The notes beneath the pieces are model-generated. The model saw only the letters and a list, made by a program, of their open reading frames with translations. It was not told where the DNA came from and ran no database searches. Position numbers and translations under genes: made by a program. From Symsagittifera roscoffensis (taxonomy: Eukaryota > Xenacoelomorpha > Acoela > Convolutidae), in contig NC_087066.1 of the NCBI RefSeq assembly GCF_963678635.1, forward strand, positions 48,519,129 to 48,583,128: DNA of 64,000 nt, given 5' to 3'. Positions 41,313-54,429 of this stretch are shown piece by piece (the stretch's first letter is position 1; each line of letters opens with the position of its first letter).

Positions 41313-44300
41313 GTTAGCAGAAAATAGTGAGGAATTTTCGGATTTATAACCCGGTCCAGACGCAATTTCTTCTGCATTTTTTGTTAATTTTTTAAAGACA
41401 TTTTATGAGTAATGGCGAAAGTTTTGTCATAATTCACAAGCTTTCCCCTTCAAATATAACCGGAAAAAAAATTTTTTGAGAGAAGGCATTTTATCGAATT
41501 ATAAATAATTTTGAGTTGCTTGGCTTGAATATCGAAGATCTTTGAACTTTTAGACTACCAAGTGTGCACCCCCACCATTCCATGCTGTACCCCCTGAGCA
41601 ACAAACAGAGAAGGGGCATTGCAGCCAAACACGCAATGCTTTGTCTTGAGAAGGTGCAAAACATCCTCCGCGTGAGAGGACCTTACACATTCCCACAAGA
41701 GAAGTACGGAAGATTGGGCCTTGGTCAGAGGCTGAAGATCGGATATGTGAGTTCGGATTTTGGAAACCACCCGACGTCGCATCTGATGCAGAGCATACCG
41801 GGATTCCACGACAAGGTAAATCAATCAAGATCCACACGTACATTATGGTAAACCTAGCAAATATATGCCATTAATGAAAAAGATCATTCAATTTCTATGA
41901 GAGAAGCGAACGAAACCTCGACCACACCTAGAGTGAAAGTTTGATAAAAAGAATCATCGAGGGTTCAGAAAAACCATAGTAAATTATGAAGCTAATGCCA
42001 ATCAGTTTTATTGCGAGGTGGTCCTGAAATGCTTTCTTTATAACAATTGACCCCCTGTGATGTACTGTTCAGAGCAATATTGAAATCTTCTGCTACGCAC
42101 TGAGTGCGGATGATGGAACGACCTTCAGAAGTAAAATAAAGTCAGAAGCTGAGCACTTTGTGGACCTGAGTGGAATCACGTGCAACGGGAAGGCAGCTGA
42201 AAGAATCTATCAGGACGGGATCCACATTCTCATGAATCTGAATGGATACACGAAGGGAGCAAGGAACGAAATATTTGCACTGAGACCAGCACCTATTCAA
42301 GTATGTTTGTAGACTGTATTTCTTAGACTCTGTTCTTTTCCAGTGACCATGATGATACCTTTGATTTTTCGTTTTCTAATTAAATAATATCATAAAAAAC
42401 ACTTTTGGTGTAAATTTTTGACGAATACTTATTGCTATTGCATTTGTTTCGAAATTACATCCCAACCTAATGCAAATCTCGCGAATGAGAAAAAAACTGA
42501 GTCCCTCGACTAAAATGAACTTGAAGTGTACGTTAAGCTCCGGTGATCTCCCAAGTTTGATTTTCATGAGGGCGGACTGTAAGGTAATACTGCCCTTAAA
42601 TTTATTATCTATCTATACTGTATTTACATGCGCGTGAGACGTAAATCACCATGTTTAAGCGTAGTTGCTTGTTTAACGAAAGAATTTTCACTTTCTTAAG
42701 TTGTGTCGTATATTGTAAAGCTTAAGATTTTTTTTCGATTCTTCGTGAATATGTATCTTAGGCCAAGAGGTAGAGGTATTAGACTGTTGCTATGATGCTA
42801 GCATAGTAAGGGAGCTAGCTCAGTGTATGGTAGTGTAAAGGGGTTTATCCATCTTTACATTTTGTACCGAGCATTTTTTGTTTCAGCGTTTTTTTTTTCA
42901 CCAAGGTTGAAATAAGCAACCCTCATAGCAAATTTTGTCGCTAATACTTTTTAGCTTCCGCGATATGGCGTTTTTTATTACTTTTTGTGAAAAAGGGCGA
43001 ACAAAAACTTGTCAGGGCAGTGGTCAGGGCGACAGTTAAATTATACCGCGTGGCAACCCTGCAGGGTACTTTCAGGTCTTGCAAATTTTGCCTCCAAATA
43101 TGACTGCTGAAAAACACTTTTGTCCGAGGTATGCCGTTTTTTTATTTTTTCAACAAATTAGATTTTTTTCTTAAGAATTTTGAAATTCTCAACTACATGG
43201 TGGGGCACTGTCACGGAACTCTAAGCAGGTTTTCATCTGAGCTTCAAAATTCTGCTCAATTGCCTTTTATCTTCCGAGGTATGGTGTTTTCATGATTTTT
43301 TAAAATTATCAAAAACTTATATCTCAAAACATTTCCAGAAGCTCGAAATTGTCGATTCCTTGGTTGGGTGATGTTAGGGTACTCACAGCAGTTGCAGATA
43401 TGGCACACATACAAATGATTGGTCAAGTTTTTTCATTATCCAAAATATGATCTTTTTTGATATTTCAAAAAAGTTTTTCGCCCGTCCATCAACCAATCCT
43501 ACAACAAGCTAATCATCCAGCTTGCCTTTCATCAATCTAGCTATCCTTCCACCTAACTGTATACCCATCAATTAGGCCGTCCATCGATGTAGACCTCCGC
43601 ACAACGATACATCCAAACATCATTCCTTCCATACATTCATCGAGGTTTTCAATCATTAAGTGATCCAACCAGCTATCCATCCATCTAGCCATTAATCAAT
43701 CCAAAGAACCAACAAGCAATTCATTCATTAATTGACAAATCCATGTAGCAATCAGTTCATCAAGCCATACATCCATCTTGCCATCCATTAATCCAACCAG
43801 CCATCCATCGAGCCATTCTTCATCTAGCCATCCATCCTTCAAGCCATCTATTCATATAGCCAACCATCCATCACGCCATCGATCTTTCCACGATCAATTT
43901 CACCATTCATTAAGCCATCCATTTCTAACTAGCCATACATTCCTAACGAGCCATCCATTCAGCCTGTCAGATATATTTAGCCATTCATTCAAGGAACCAG
44001 CTATCCATCAATCCTGCTATTCATCCACTCATCCATCTATCAATAAGCGATCCATCCAGCCATCCATACAGCTATTCATTAATCTAGCAATCCATCCTGT
44101 AAGATACCAACCTGTCATCCAATCGAACATATGGCCATGCATCCAGCCATCGGTCTAGCCATCCATCTATCTATCCATTCATTCATACCATCCATTCTGC
44201 CTAGCCATCCAGTCAGCCATTCATAGTCATCCACCTAGTTATCCATCGACCTATGCAGCCATATATCATTTCAGCCACCACTTAAGCCATCCATTACTCC

Positions 44301-47300
44301 AGTCATCCATCCGACCAGCCATCTAGCCATCCATTCGTCCATCCCTCAAGCCATCCATACAACCAGCAGTCTAGCTATCCATATAGACAGCGATCCATGC
44401 GTCCATCGAGCTTTCCTTTCATCCTGCCGTCAATCTATTCAATCAGCTTTTCATTCATATATTCGTCGATTCATCCATCCATCCTTACAATCAGCTAGCC
44501 ATCCATCCAACTTTTTTTGTTTAAAATAGGCGTTTTCATTTTCCGAGAGCAGCTTTAGCTGCAGTGGGCCTGCTAGTTTGTTTGATATTGAGGTTTGGGT
44601 AAACATAGACGGCAAAAACATAGCTTGATGGTTTTCGCTGTGGTCAGTTTTCAAAATTTCGAAAGCTCTTAAAATTACAGGAGTGTTCACTACCCGCAAA
44701 CGTACAAAAAATCGTGTTGCTACTCTTTAGTTATCGGAAACAAAATTTTTTTGTTCTACTTCTTCATGGAGACAAAATTTATTTGATTTCAGGTCATGTG
44801 GCTGGGCTACCCGGGTACTTCTGGAGCCAGTTACATGGACTACATAGTGACAGATTGTGTAACTTCTCCGCTAGAGGGAGTGGAAAGTGACTACAGTGAG
44901 AAGTTCGCATACATGCCGAGGACATTCTTCGTTGGTAAGTATTCCACACTCATCTTTCTATTTTTTGAAATATCAACTTGATGTTTGATTTTTGACATTA
45001 AGTGCGCCTATGACTTCAATTTTTTAAATATAGCCAAGCATGTTAACAAAAGTTTGGCTTTTGTTTTTAGGATACATGAATCTCGTTAGCTTAAAAAATT
45101 TTATTCACTTTTACAATTTGTTTCAAGATGTTTTTTTCTCCAGGCGACCACAGACAGATGTTTCCCCACCTGAGAAATAAAATCCTCCTGGAAGTGAATG
45201 GCAAGTGTCGCCCCACCCACACCATCATAAACACACACAATGTCAGTCAGCTGATGAACAGTCCCTGTCTCACTGTAAGGGAGACCTCATCATATCCTGC
45301 TTTCTGCTGTGCTCAGATTAAGTGGCCGCCTCCGACAACCACCAGTCAAGGTCAGATACTCAGATAACATGGTTGATTGGGTCATAATTAGAGTTGTACC
45401 GGGAAGTGGTATCCGGAATCGATATCAGGTTATCCAGCATCTGGTTCCTGCACGGATATCCGGTAAAATAGCACCGGATACTGACCGCGTTTTTTGACTA
45501 CAAAAAACATTCGAAAACCCACTGAATTCAAAATAAGCGTATAACACGATTCAATCAAAATGTGGAAGATTATCATGTAAACTTGTTACATACATGTACA
45601 TCGAATTCAATCAATTATTTCATCAATTCTGCATTTATCCGGTGTATCCGTTAAGTTTTATTATCCGGAAGTAACACGTATTTTCAAAAATGCGTGCCGA
45701 GCTTAATAGTTGTGAGATAATTTTTATTTTGCTCTATTGAAATATCTTTTCCTCAAAAATAAGTCCCCTAGAAGGTAAAATTTTTGCGATTATCAAGTTT
45801 AAGATCTAGCAGACCAGTATATGTTAGATGCCGGATGCATTGTTCGGGGTCTATGGATCTCTATTTGGAGCTCATATTTTGCGAGCTCAACTTTTGTGCG
45901 AATGCAAGTAGTTGTGTACCTAGCCTAATTAACAACTTGCTGTGGCCAATTTGGTGACTAATGAACATAGAATAAGATTCATTACTTAAATTTTGTCACT
46001 CCTAAGTGTAATATCTTTGTCTTTCTACCTAGGTCTAATAGTCTCTTTACATGAATTTTCGCATGCCTGTGGTATGTGTAATATCTCTAGCTCAGGGTTT
46101 GAAGTACAGCTTACATGCTCTAAAGGAATAAGGGATTAATGACATACAATAAAACCCTGAAGGTATAAAAATAGGTAAATTGAAGTTAATTTCACTTAAG
46201 TAATCTGAAAGGCCGTTAAATTTAATGGTCTTGCAGTAACATTTTATTAGGAATTACGTGATAAAAAGGGGGTTAGGACAAGTGTTTTTTTTTAAAGAAA
46301 GTAGCTTTTGTGAAAAATAATTAGCTTAACTTAGATGAAAAAGAATTCTTTCGCTTGTGATGTATATTCAAATTATTGAATCCATTAAATTTTATTTCTT
46401 ACACATGTATGGAGATGATAGATAAGAGGCATGTATGCCCAATAAGACTATGCCCTTGGAGTGTTTGCTAAAATTATTGGCCACATTGAGTAGAAAAAAA
46501 ATTAAATTAGCGGGAAAAAAAACAATCGAAATAAAATTCCAGTAATTTCTGTTTCAGAAGTTCAGCAAGTACACCCTATCAAGGCACTCCTTGAAAACAA
46601 CCTGGCAGTAGCAATGCTATCCGATGGCCAAGTCCTCCAAAACGGATTGGCCAACCAGCAAATCAATACCAAAACCGCAACAGGTGAACTATGTCCCAAC
46701 CAACATATAGTAACCTCGAGGCTGCAATACAATCTACCCGAAGACGCCTTCGTGTATTGTAACTTCAACCAGCTGTATAAGTTGGACCCGAAAACCATGC
46801 ATTTATGGTTGCAGATTCTCTCACAAGTACCAAATAGTGTGCTGTGGCTATTGAGGTTCCCGCAGTGGGGTGAGACTAATGTTCTGAACTATGCGAGGCA
46901 ATTTGGCCTCGAGAACCCCCAGGATCGAATCATTTTTTCGAATGTGGCGCCGAAAGAGGAGCATGTGAGGAGAGGTCAACTTGCTGATGTGTGTTTGGAC
47001 ACTCCGATATGCAATGGACATACAACCGGTATGTTGAAGCAATTCTTAGGAACTAATTTATTACACTTGCGAAAGCAAGTGTTTTGTAATTGGGAACTAG
47101 GTTTTTTCCCGTAAACAAATATTTTGACGAAACTTTTTGATTTTTTTTCAATCGAAAGAACCGGTTGTCTGAATTTTCTACAAAAAAGACGACTCTTGTT
47201 AGAGATTTTTGTTAGAGAAATGATACGCCCTTTGGGAAATTCCATTATCTCGAAATTTTTTCTCCTACTTTTGTAGAGAAACAACTAGGATTTGGGTAAA

Positions 47301-50300
47301 GTCCTAGTTTTGAAAATACCCGTTTCATGCCGCATTAGTATAACAAATTCAAAGTATCAAACATGTACCGATTAGTTGCCACAGCTCGGTTTTTTCTTGC
47401 GCCTTAAGCAACTTTTTCGGACAAACTTGTGTCTGCTCAAAGAGTCTCGGCTTTGTTTACTCTTCGTTTATTTTGTTCCGTTGCTATTTTTATATTCAAT
47501 TGTCTGACATAATTGCCTATTATGAACTTCTATTGAAACATACGAAAATTGAAGTTTAAGTAGACCTAGTTTGTTGTCAACATTTTTTTTCCGCTTTGCC
47601 TCTGTTTGTTGTTTTCTTGAAGAAAATGTCATACAATTTGATTATACAGCATGTTATTGGTTTGAATTTTGAATATTTAGAGCTTAGAGATGTTTGGGGA
47701 AAATATTCGAATTTTCTGCAATTTTTTTAGTACTTTAACCGAACAATTAGGAATAATTGGCAAGGTTGTTGCTTTTACCCATGTATTTGGAGTGGTACGT
47801 CAGATTCTTTCATATGGATGACAAGACTGCTCTTAAAAGGACAAAGCCCTGATTGTTCCGACTGCCCTTTTACGCCTATTGAGTAGTGTTCGACTTTAAG
47901 AAATGATTTTTCTTTGAAAATCATCCCCAACACGATGGTTTGTAACTTTCAGCTTACCAGGAGCTTAATGATATTTCTCAGTGATCACCAGGTACCTATG
48001 AAAATCAGGTTTCTCCAAAATATCTCAGCCTGATCAACTAGCTTATTAAAAAAACAATTTCTCGGATGTAATGGCATTTCGACTGTCTTGGAGCTCAACA
48101 AATTTGAAAATAAGGTTCTCATCTGATTTTTTTTTGCAAAATTGATTGACTCCGAATAGGATTCACATAGGATGTTTTTTTACCTTTTTTATGTGTATTG
48201 TGAAGGAGTTGACTTAAAACATGTAGAAATTTCCCCTTGTTCAGGCATTGTTGTTGGCCTTTGCGAGGTGTCAATCTAGCGCCCAAGAAGATACTGAAAC
48301 TCACAGTCATAAGGTGCAATGCTTCAGAAGACTTATTCAAATTTTTAATTTTTCAGAGGCTGCCAGCTAATATTAAATCACTCAGGTTTTATCAGAAGTC
48401 AAATGAGTCTGCAAAATATCATGAAGTTTCCCTCCGGACGCAGTCAATAAATTGATACCACTTAATGAATTCGTTGCCTTTTTCTTAGCCTAACATTTTG
48501 AGGCTGAGGCTGATTTCAAGCACCTCTCTAAAGGCGACTTTCGAAAAAATTTGGACATGTTACTGTGTGTATATTCGAGCAGTACGCAGCTAAATCATAC
48601 TTATTTGGTATGAATCGCTTTGTATTCCAAATATTGCCTTTTCTTTCTCTGATTTACTCCGAAAAAGTGGACCATGTACCAGGAGCAAAGCGAAAAGCGT
48701 AATTAAATTGACTAAATTTTCTACTACCGCTAAACAGAGATCGCTTACAGTTAGAATTGTGCAGGCTTTTAACTATTTAAAACAAAATGACTTGATACCT
48801 GTTAATATATATGAAATGTCACAAGTTAGCTGTTTCAGATTCTATAAACAATTTTTTCAAATTTACCCAATGACAATCAGAACCTCTATAAACTGTTTTT
48901 TAACTTCAGCCCTTAAATTATTTTGTTTGTTGAGTTAATGCTGGCTGTCTTCTCTTTACTCTCCCGGGTATCCTACTCGATGAGCGTACTGCTCTTTAGG
49001 ATATCCCTCCAGACATGATATATTGATTTTGGCGTTGTATATGTAGCTGGTAAAGTAATTCAAATTTCAAAATATGTCATTTTGATCCAACAATTGCGTG
49101 TGAAATAGGCTTAAAAATGTGGGAAAAAATTATATCAAAAAGCTTATTCCCTTCTGAAAACTACATAGAGAAGAATTAAAGGGCATTTGGAACAGTCAGT
49201 GGTTCGAGCAGTCTTGTTTTCAGTATATATTAAAGGTCGGATTTTTTTAAAAAATCAGTCATTTTAAAGGTCTTCTTGAGTTGATTGCCACTTTTCTGGC
49301 TGTCTCCTGGCTGTTTTTGTTATCAATCGGATTCTAGTTGATTCTCATATCTTCATATACGATTTTGGTTGAAGGTATGGACATTCTGTGGACTGGAACT
49401 CCTATGGTGTCTCAGCCTCTTACCACATTGGCCTCGAGAGTGGCAGCCTCCCAGCTGTACGCCCTGGGATGTCCAGAGCTGGTAGCGAACTCGGCCAAGC
49501 AGTACCTGGACATTGCTGTCAGACTCGGAAACGACAGGGAGTTCTATAGATCGACCCGAGAAAAGGTTTGTATTCGAGAAACTGAAAGGTTTTACAACAA
49601 GATGCACAATCTTGCAGCAGCTCAAAGTTTTAACAAATTGTATTGCACGTGTAACATTTTGTTTCAAAATTTATGCTATGTTTTTCTTTTCGACCGAAGG
49701 AAGAAACGCGTAGAAGTGAATTGGAAAAAGTTCTTGTCTTAAGTCCGAAAATGATTGTTTTAGGTGTGGAATAACGTGAAAGACGGGATACTGTTCAACA
49801 CGCAACAGTATGCTCGGGACATGGAGCGACTGATGTATAAAGTGTGGCAGCGACATGAGCAGGGGCTGAATCCGGACCACGTGACTGAACTGTCCCACTA
49901 CACCTACAGAATGAAGTCAGACACGCCCAATGCACCCGAAACACTAGGTGGGTATTATTCTTAACAAACTCCGGGCAATCCTTCATGCGAAGAAACGAAT
50001 GGACCATTTTTTTTTTTTGGAAAATCACTTCATTATTCAGAAATCTTTCGTAATTAACTGATAAATTCTTTCAGTTTACAGGGCATTGATTGGTTGAGAG
50101 TTCGCGCACTCGGTCCTTCACGCATGAGAGTAATACCCAATAAACTCCACTAAGGGAATCTAAATCAGATGATTTGAATTTTGTGAAGTAATGACAGAAT
50201 TTTGACCTGAAGTTAAATCATATCAAGTTACTCGGACTAAAAACGCACAATTGATAACAAAATGCGTTCAAATTTTTAGTAATCCGATGGTAATTTATTG

Positions 50301-51310
50301 TCCTGTCAATTCGATGGCCTAGATATGAATTTTTGGTTCCACAACATGAAAAATAACGGGATTGAACAACCTTTTTCCTAAGAATTCCCCATACTTGACG
50401 CAACAAATATCCACGCGGAACTTGATAGAAAGCGTGCAGCGGAGTGCCAAGAATTTATCAAGTATGATTAATCACTAACTTCTTTTCTGACTGAAAACTG
50501 AAAACTTAACGCTTTTGTAAATTTTAATTGACTTCGCAAACAGATGAAATAGTTTGAACAAGATTCCGATGAAGTCAATTTTTGAATAAAAAATTAGCAG
50601 ATCGTTCTTTAACAAATCGATATCTTTTCTAGCTATTCAGTCCTCAATCAGTGGAGCTTCCTTGATGCCTCTGACGTCCTCCTCAATAATGGGAATAGTG
50701 GCTGGAAAAGGAGACAGACAGTCGCTGAATGGGTCCAGTGGTAAAGATGATTCCTCGCACAACAGTTCAAGTGGTAACAGTCACCATCTGCATGCCCACT
50801 CATCGAATCGATCGTCCTTGGCCAATGCATCCTTGGACAGTCAGAATATGTAAGACATTCCATTTCACCATTAACCATGAGTCATGGTTTAAATATAATA
50901 GTTGGATCCATAAATTATTAGGGTAGTGCCCCTGAATCCAAAATACCCACCCCAAAATTACCAGATTAACGTCGTCTATGTGAAACATAACGGCCTCATT
51001 TCACGTATTTAGTGCTCGAGATGGAACCAACCGTCACGTGTACAACACAAGCAACCTCTCAAGACAGCAGAGTCTATCTGTAGCAATGGGGAACAGTACA
51101 CCAAGCTCCCCCTACAGAAACAGCACCGGAAGCGCCAGTTTGTCACCTGTAGCCGCTATGAATAACCAACAGTTGAGCCACCAACACTTGAGTGTAATAT
51201 CGCCATCCCCAGCCCATTCACCATACAACCATGCTAACTTGCTAGCTGGAGTCCAAAGTCCCCACCACCACCATCATCATCACCAGAACTCATCCAACAA
51301 ACGAGCCTGA
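39179..51310 (+). CDS. OGT: O-GlcNAc transferase (UDP-GlcNAc:polypeptide), 15 coding exons
   Basis: The enzyme transfers GlcNAc from UDP-GlcNAc to Ser/Thr of nuclear and cytoplasmic proteins. I reconstruct exons 39179-39451, 39551-39860, 39948-40144, 40218-40428, 40581-40783, 40933-41312, 41554-41815, 42073-42300, 44793-44934, 45144-45350, 46558-47028, 49375-49565, 49764-49947, 50633-50849 and 51013-51310. All have GT-AG borders and compatible phases, giving about 1,257 aa (vertebrate OGT is about 1,046). The N-terminal TPR superhelix and both catalytic lobes match the family closely. Exon 10 is the least certain: its donor at 45351 was chosen by phase. The ATG lies 8 nt after a good acceptor (CCTATTTTAG at 39170), so an upstream non-coding exon or a trans-spliced leader is likely. 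The giant retroelement ends 1.5 kb upstream. Confidence 0.93.
42301..44792 (+). other. OGT intron 8 (2.5 kb)
   Basis: The donor is GTATGT and the acceptor TTGATTTCAG. The first 1.2 kb is AT-rich with no feature I can name; 43490-44510 is simple repeat. No nested gene seen. Confidence 0.8.
43490..44510 (+). repeat. Degenerate CCAT/CCATCCAGCCAT simple repeat
   Basis: About 1 kb is dominated by CATCCATC and AGCCATCCAT units with frequent interruptions, all with C on the plus strand. The Pro/Ser/His-rich ORF at 43778-44158 is a by-product. Confidence 0.9.
45351..46557 (+). other. OGT intron 10
   Basis: 1.2 kb with a clear acceptor (TTTCTGTTTCAG). It includes a CCGGATATC-like run at 45395-45480 (alternating CCGG/ATATCC) that resembles a diverged inverted-repeat transposon end. 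Otherwise nothing recognised. Confidence 0.6.
47029..49374 (+). other. OGT intron 11 (2.3 kb)
   Basis: AT-rich, with GTATGT donor and TTGGTTGAAG acceptor. No coding, RNA or repeat feature recognised. Confidence 0.7.
49948..50632 (+). other. OGT intron 13
   Basis: 685 bp, AT-rich, with GTGGGT donor and TCTTTTCTAG acceptor. Retention or use of the early in-frame stop after the donor would give a protein ending at the usual OGT C-terminus, so alternative ends are possible. Confidence 0.6.
50633..51310 (+). other. OGT: OGT exons 14-15: extra C-terminal low-complexity tail
   Basis: About 171 residues follow the usual end of OGT (exon 13 ends ...NAPETL). They are Ser/Asn/Gly/His-rich, with [35 protein letters not shown] and a run of seven His near the end. 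Frame, splice sites (CTTTTCTAG/CTATT, AAT/GTAAGA, ATTTAG/TGCTC) and a TGA at 51308 support coding. The sequence is likely disordered. Confidence 0.75.
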
Positions 51311-51995
51311 GAGGGTCTTGTGAGACGAGACAAGAACCTAGTTTTAACGATAACCAAATTATTCAGTTATTATTTATCGCTTCCTCCATTGTTAAATACT
51401 ATTCACTTTATTGGAGCACTACGTCCTATTAGAAGCCGTGCCGAGAAATTCTATCACGTGGATGTAACTTTTCTATGTAAGCTGTATATACATTACAGAT
51501 GTCGCTCGGCGCCCTTGAAAGAGAACTCCAAGAATTTGTCCTGCGTTCAAAAAGTTCGAATAAATGTCCTCTCAGAAAACTGAGGGTCGAGTAAAGAACC
51601 GTTCTTGGGTTCAGAGAATGACTTGATACGTGGACAAATGCTATAGATGTCAAGGATTTCTTAGTTACGGCATACTTGGACCCTGCTGTGGATTCAATCA
51701 TTCCGAGCAGGGATGCATAGTCGTCATTGATGCATAATGCTGTGAAGGAGCATGAATTAGGAAAAAGCTCAAGGAAAAACTTTTCAGCTCGTCAAAATGA
51801 GTTAAGCGATCCCAGGAGCCTTTGACCCAAAACTCGCCGAATGTTCTTCTCGCCTAGTTGTGTATGAATTTATGAACCATATGGGTTCTGATTTATTACT
51901 TTTTTTGTTTAGTTACCTTTTGTATATGCCTATCAAAATTACCCCTACGTTCCTGGTGTATGTGAATTTGTGTGTTGTTGCCCTTTTCAAATAAA
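51311..51995 (+). terminator. OGT 3' UTR with AATAAA at 51990-51995
   Basis: Non-coding sequence after the TGA. AATAAA occurs at about 51560 and at 51990-51995; the latter is followed by a T/G-rich stretch and is the better candidate cleavage signal. Confidence 0.55.
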
Positions 51996-51999
51996 CTAG

Positions 52000-53640
52000 A
52001 CTTTACCTCGCTCTGAAATACGGTAAGGGATCGGGGAGCTATTTTAACTCACACAAGTTTCACTTTATACAAAATTTTTAATGGTGCTTTAATGTTCACA
52101 TTTTTGCTTTCTGGTATTCCAGTTATTAATTTTTTTTTGCGGTAGCTCGTGACTGAAAATTCCTCATATATTCCACAGTGCTGTGATTTCGATTCGTTTA
52201 CTATATGATTTCGATTGTACCCTATATACAATTCTTCTGAAATTCTGATAATATTATTAAAGTTGAAAAACTTGCGTTGTAATGCCACTAATCATAGTAA
52301 TCGTTCAGTAGAAAAATTTATTTTTGCCACAAAATTGAGGAGACTTAATGTCTACCTGTCTCAAATGTCAGAACGTTGAAATGTCAGAGAAAAAATGTTT
52401 GGCTGAAAAAGGAAAATGGAACGTTATAGTAAAGCGATGATGTAATGGTGCTAGTGGTGCTAAAGTTTTCTTCATTTTAGCCTAACTGTTCTGAGCTTTT
52501 TAGTGCTGCTTTTTTTTTGTTTTGTTTGACCTTTTTTTCTCATTTTTTTTTCTGTTAGCAGGTGATTTATTGTGTTCTTTTAACGAAGCTGGACCACAAC
52601 TGGCTGCAAAAATACCCCTCGGACCTCGCAACATAACCCAGACGACTTCACATCAATACCCAGACGGTTTTGGATAGTTTGGGCAGCATCATAAATGTAT
52701 TGGTAACCTTTTGTGAATGATGTTGAAAGTGTTTGCATGTTTTTATGTACGTTATATTGTTTCTTATAAAGCACCAAAGTATGTTCCAAGTGCCAAACTG
52801 ATGACAAAATGGTTGAGAATTGAAAAGTAGAGTTGAGAAGTAAAATTGCGCTAACGCTGCAAAAAGGTCCAATCTGTGATGGTTAAAAATATACAAAGCC
52901 TCGCTGTTTGATAAAATGATGATAAACATATGCTTGCTTCGAAACGCATATAATCTCGATAATATATATGCCAATTTGATTAAGATCTATCAGTAAGGTC
53001 GATAGTTAATTAATTTACCCCCTACTGATCTACTGATTTTAGAAATTTCCACACTATAATCTGATCCTTTTTCTTAAGTTATGCTATAGTTCATAAGCGG
53101 TGTAAGAAAACAGGCGCATGGGTAAAAAGTTTTTGACATATGTATTGATTTTTGAAATGCTTCGATAATTATTGTTCAGAAAAAGTATTCAACGAGCAAT
53201 TTACATCTAATTTTGTGATTTTTGTTATTTTAAAAACTCTGCGTTGGTATGACAAGATGGGAAAGATTAGGTTTCATGTTAAGGTAATTATCCGTAGCCA
53301 CTCTCCCCTCATGTAGTCTTTTTTGAGCTGACGTTGAAACTGTTAATTTTCTGTAATAAAGATACATGTTCTTAAAAATAGTCATATCTAATGTGTCAAG
53401 TGGTCAAGAGAGCCAACATCATCTGTTAATGCGCATACGCTGCAATTTTCAAGTTGTAATCTATGATAAGTTTCATCTATACGCATGATTTTCTGGCAAA
53501 TGTTACTTGAGAATAAGTTGCTGTAATGAAATGTAAAATACGTCATGTGGTTACTGCAATTGCGCTAACGCCGCCTTTAGCTCCAACAATTTTAGGCTAA
53601 ACCGACGCCATGTTATTAGGCGCGATTAAGAAAACAGCTG
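52000..53640. other. Intergenic, no gene seen
   Basis: AT-rich sequence. It includes single GCGCTAACGCTGC-type motifs near 52848 and 53561, relatives of the satellite that follows. Nothing else recognised. Confidence 0.7.
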
Positions 53641-53649
53641 CTGAGTTTA

Positions 53650-54425
53650 CAGCCCTGCGCAAAAGCCGCTAACGCCGCAATAGCAAGTTTTTAGCAAGTC
53701 CATTAAAAATAATCCTAAACTGAACGGAATAATTGAACAGCCTTGCGCAAACGCCGCAATTAAATAGCAAGTTTTTAGCAAGTCCATTAAATACCAAGTC
53801 CATTAAAGATAATCTTAAACTGAACGAAATAATTGAACAGCCTTGCGCAAACGCCGCAATTCAGAAGCAAGTTTTTAGCAAGTCAATTAAATAGCAAGTC
53901 CATTAAAGATAATCCTAAACTGAACGAAATAATTGAACAGCCTTGCGCAAACGCCGCAGTTCAAAAGCAAGTTTTTGGCAAGTCAATTAAATAGCAAGTC
54001 CATTAAAAATAATCCTAAACTGAACGAAATAATTGAACAGCCTTGCGCAAACGCCGCAATTAAATAGCAAGTTTTTAGCAAGTCCATTAAATAGCAAGTC
54101 CATTAAAAATAATCCTAAACTGAACGAAATAATTGAACAGCCTTGCGCAAACGCCGCAATTTTAGCAAGTCCATTAAATAGCAAGTCCATTAAAAATAAT
54201 CCTAAACTGAACGAAATAATTGAACAGCCTTGCGCAAACGCCGCAATTAAATAGCAAGTTTTTAGCAAGTCCATTAAATAGCAAGTCCATTAAAGATAAT
54301 CCTAAACTGAACGAAATAATTGAACAGCCTTGCGCAAACGCCGCAATTCAAAAGCAAGTTTTTAGCAAGTCCATTAAATAGCAAGTCCATTAACATAATC
54401 CTAAGCTAAACGAAATAATTGAATG
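53650..54425. repeat. 100-bp-period satellite, about 7-8 units
   Basis: The landmark CCTTGCGCAAACGCCGCA starts at 53741, 53841, 53941, 54041, 54141, 54228 and 54328, with a diverged unit near 53654. Spacing is exactly 100 bp except for one 87-bp unit. Each unit contains sub-repeats of AGCAAGTCCATTAAATAGC and ends with CTGAACGAAATAATTGAACAG. Confidence 0.93.
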
Positions 54426-54429
54426 AATA

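Larger units (their letters stand above)
41554..49947 (+). other. OGT: OGT exons 7-13: catalytic domain
   Basis: Exon 7 carries [16 protein letters not shown] and [15 protein letters not shown], including the active-site His. Exon 8 has [19 protein letters not shown]. Exon 9 has [16 protein letters not shown]. Exon 11 has [11 protein letters not shown] (the UDP-contacting Lys), [18 protein letters not shown] and CNGHTTG. Exon 12 has [21 protein letters not shown]. Exon 10 and the start of exon 11 (intervening domain) are divergent, with a Cys/Pro-rich segment unlike fly or vertebrate sequences. Confidence 0.9.

Noticed and set aside
43778-44158. Pro/Ser/His-rich ORF of 126 codons
   Set aside because: A direct product of the CCAT simple repeat within OGT intron 8.
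53650-54425. CRISPR array
   Set aside because: Spacers are not unique; the whole 100-bp unit repeats, and this is animal nuclear DNA.
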